Origin: Victivallales bacterium | Lineage (GTDB): Bacteria; Verrucomicrobiota; Lentisphaeria; Victivallales; Victivallaceae | Reading direction: 5' to 3' | Length of the DNA: 44,587 nucleotides | Assembly (NCBI GenBank): GCA_031261965.1 | Contig: JAISIP010000079.1 | Location: 1-44,587 of the forward strand | Shown: positions 43,149-44,587 of the stretch, piece by piece | How the letters are laid out: each line of letters begins with the position of its first letter | Numbering within the stretch: position 1 is the first letter of the stretch | Program-made: the position numbers and the translations under genes | Notes under the pieces: model-generated | The model's database searches: none | What the model was told of the DNA's origin: nothing | What the model saw: only the letters and a program-made list of their open reading frames with translations

Positions 43149-44438
43149 ATGAATATTTTTCAGGAACTTAAAGCACGCGGATTTTGCTATCAATCGACCG
43201 GTGAAGAGGCGGTCGAAAAACTCTTGAGTACAGAGCAGGTCAAATTTTACGTCGGCTTCGACCCGACCGGAAACAGTCTTCACGTCGGTCATTTGCTGCC
43301 GGTTATGGCGATGCGCCTTTTGCAAAAAGCGGGGCATATCCCGATTGTGCTGGTCGGCGGGGCGACCGCCCGGATCGGCGATCCTTCCGGCAAGAAGAGT
43401 GCCCGCCCGATGATGACGCTCGAAACCATCGCCGAAAACGTCGCGTGCCTGCAAAAACAGCTGTCGCGTTTTATTCAAACCCAAAATAATAACGCCTACT
43501 ATGTGAACAACGCCGACTGGCTCTGCAAGATCGGTTATATCGATATGTTGCGCGAAGTCGGGACGATTTTCAGTGTCAACCGCATGATGGCGCAAGAGTC
43601 GGTTAAGTCGCGTTTGGAAGATGGGCTGACGTTTTTGGAATTCAACTATTCGATTCTTCAGGCATACGATTTTATGGTGCTTAATCGCGATTACGGATGC
43701 AAACTTGAGTTGGGCGGTCAGGATCAGTGGGGCAATATGGTTGCGGGCACGGAACTTGTCCGGCGCAAACTCGGAGCGGAAGTGCATTGCCTGACCATAC
43801 CGCTTTTGATGGACGGCAACGGCGAAAAATTCGGCAAAACCGCCGGGGGCAACAATGTCTGGCTTGATGTGAATCGCACCAGCGTATTCGATTACTACCA
43901 GTTTTGGCGGAACTCCGAGGATTCGCAGGTTGAAAAACTCATGCTTTACTTCAGCCCGTTACCGATAGAAGAAGTTAAGCGGCTTTGCGACCCGGCGGGC
44001 AATATCAACCGCGCCAAGGAGATTCTCGCGTATGAGGCGACGTGCCTCGCCCACGGCGAAGCGGCGGCGTGCGAGGCGTTTGTGACCGCCGGAACGCGGT
44101 TTGGATTTGCCGACCCGGAGTGCAAGATAGAGACTGGCAGCGGAATCCGGCAAATCAATATGAACAAAATCGAGGTGGCGTTGCCCACATTTACGGTGAC
44201 GGCGGTCGAGCTTGACGACCCGGCGGGGTTGTCAGTACCGAAACTGTTGATGCTTGCCGGACTGTGCAAGACCAACAGCGACGGACGGCGGCTGATTCAG
44301 GGCAACGCGGTCAGTATCGACGATGAAAAAGTCACCGATGTCAATGCCAAAATCACGCGGGATAATTTTCAAAATGGAGCTTTCACACTCCGGGCTGGCA
44401 AGAAAAATTTCCGCCGAATTGAGTTAGTGAATGGCTAA
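43149..44438 (+). CDS. tyrS: Tyrosyl-tRNA synthetase
   Basis: 429 residues from ATG 43149, with AAAGGAA upstream. It attaches tyrosine to tRNA-Tyr. The HIGH motif reads HVGH (45-48) in LHVGHLLPVMAM, the KMSKS-like motif is KFGKT (about 227-231), and the tyrosine pocket region includes GGQDQWGNMVAGTEL. The C-terminal S4-type RNA-binding region shows LLMLAGLCKTNSDGRRLIQG. Length fits bacterial TyrRS. Near the motif KFGKTAGG, as in the class usually called TyrS. Confidence 0.97.
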   Translation: MNIFQELKARGFCYQSTGEEAVEKLLSTEQVKFYVGFDPTGNSLHVGHLLPVMAMRLLQKAGHIPIVLVGGATARIGDPSGKKSARPMMTLETIAENVACLQKQLSRFIQTQNNNAYYVNNADWLCKIGYIDMLREVGTIFSVNRMMAQESVKSRLEDGLTFLEFNYSILQAYDFMVLNRDYGCKLELGGQDQWGNMVAGTELVRRKLGAEVHCLTIPLLMDGNGEKFGKTAGGNNVWLDVNRTSVFDYYQFWRNSEDSQVEKLMLYFSPLPIEEVKRLCDPAGNINRAKEILAYEATCLAHGEAAACEAFVTAGTRFGFADPECKIETGSGIRQINMNKIEVALPTFTVTAVELDDPAGLSVPKLLMLAGLCKTNSDGRRLIQGNAVSIDDEKVTDVNAKITRDNFQNGAFTLRAGKKNFRRIELVNG

Positions 44439-44469
44439 TCAGGGCAAGTCAGAGCGTTTTTGTTTATTA

Positions 44470-44563
44470 GGGTACCTCTAAAAACTGGAAATTTGGCTGA
44501 AAATTGCAGCTCATATTCGTATGCGCAACCTTGCGCGTGTCTGGTTAACTCTGTGTTAGCCAG
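44470..44563. repeat. Arm of the dispersed repeat plus two palindromes at the window end
   Basis: GGGTACCTCTAAAAACTG (44470-44487) is followed at 44523-44536 by the perfect palindrome GCGCAACCTTGCGC and at 44541-44563 by CTGGTTAAC facing GTTAGCCAG (one mismatch). No gene is seen in the last 149 bases (44439-44587). The unit may continue beyond the window. Confidence 0.6.
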
Positions 44564-44587
44564 GCATTTGCAAAATCGCGCCTCCAA

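Overview
The window is ordinary bacterial chromosome with roughly 45 protein genes, dense operons and many 1-4 base start/stop overlaps. No rRNA, tRNA or CRISPR array was seen. Gene content points to an anaerobic, Gram-negative-type bacterium: TolB, a LolA-like protein, a SurA/PpiD-type periplasmic folding factor, a three-gene anaerobic glycerol-3-phosphate-dehydrogenase-like cluster, Lon, and a cyclic di-AMP module. The giant beta-helix/fibronectin/pre-peptidase-repeat protein, the plant/yeast-type HisA and the small lipoproteins suggest the PVC superphylum, perhaps Lentisphaerota. That placement is inference; no marker seen here settles it.

Layout. Positions 1-3.7 kb (minus strand): the 5' end of a probable PLP-dependent decarboxylase; an operon of a membrane-anchored coiled-coil protein and two tiny membrane/lipoproteins; then an operon of a NifS-type cysteine desulfurase, a 40-residue six-cysteine protein and a DUF493 protein. 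A second cysteine desulfurase-like gene diverges at 3.8 kb, followed by tolB, folC, lon and a LolA-like gene on the plus strand to 10.7 kb. From 10.8 to 13.3 kb argB-aroK-aroC run on the minus strand. A near-consensus promoter at 13.4 kb drives a 2137-residue modular protein without signal peptide, ending at a clear terminator at 19.95 kb, beyond which lies a GNAT acetyltransferase remnant.

Accessory zone 20.2-29.8 kb: a GlpA-like/GlpB-like/DUF1667 redox cluster (minus), a GH28-like gene, an AT-rich type II restriction-modification pair, and an adenosylhomocysteinase-like gene overlapping an S-adenosylhomocysteine/methylthioadenosine deaminase gene. Positions 29.8-44.4 kb are core genes on the plus strand: aconitase, ung, hisA (eukaryotic type), gyrA-folP-cdaA-cdaR, a PpiD-like gene, speD (with a degenerate second domain), an rdgC-like gene, trmB and tyrS.

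Threaded through the gaps between genes is a dispersed repeat whose arms read GGGTATCTCTAAAAACTG or close variants. It occurs as long hairpins (near 7.5, 10.7 and 29.8 kb) and as single or decayed arms (near 0.34, 23.35, 23.65, 43.1 and 44.5 kb). It is the main sequence-level novelty here. The other points of most interest are the S-adenosylhomocysteine salvage pair, the Cys-rich micro-protein in the cysteine desulfurase operon, the two-domain AdoMet decarboxylase, and the giant protein without a visible export signal.
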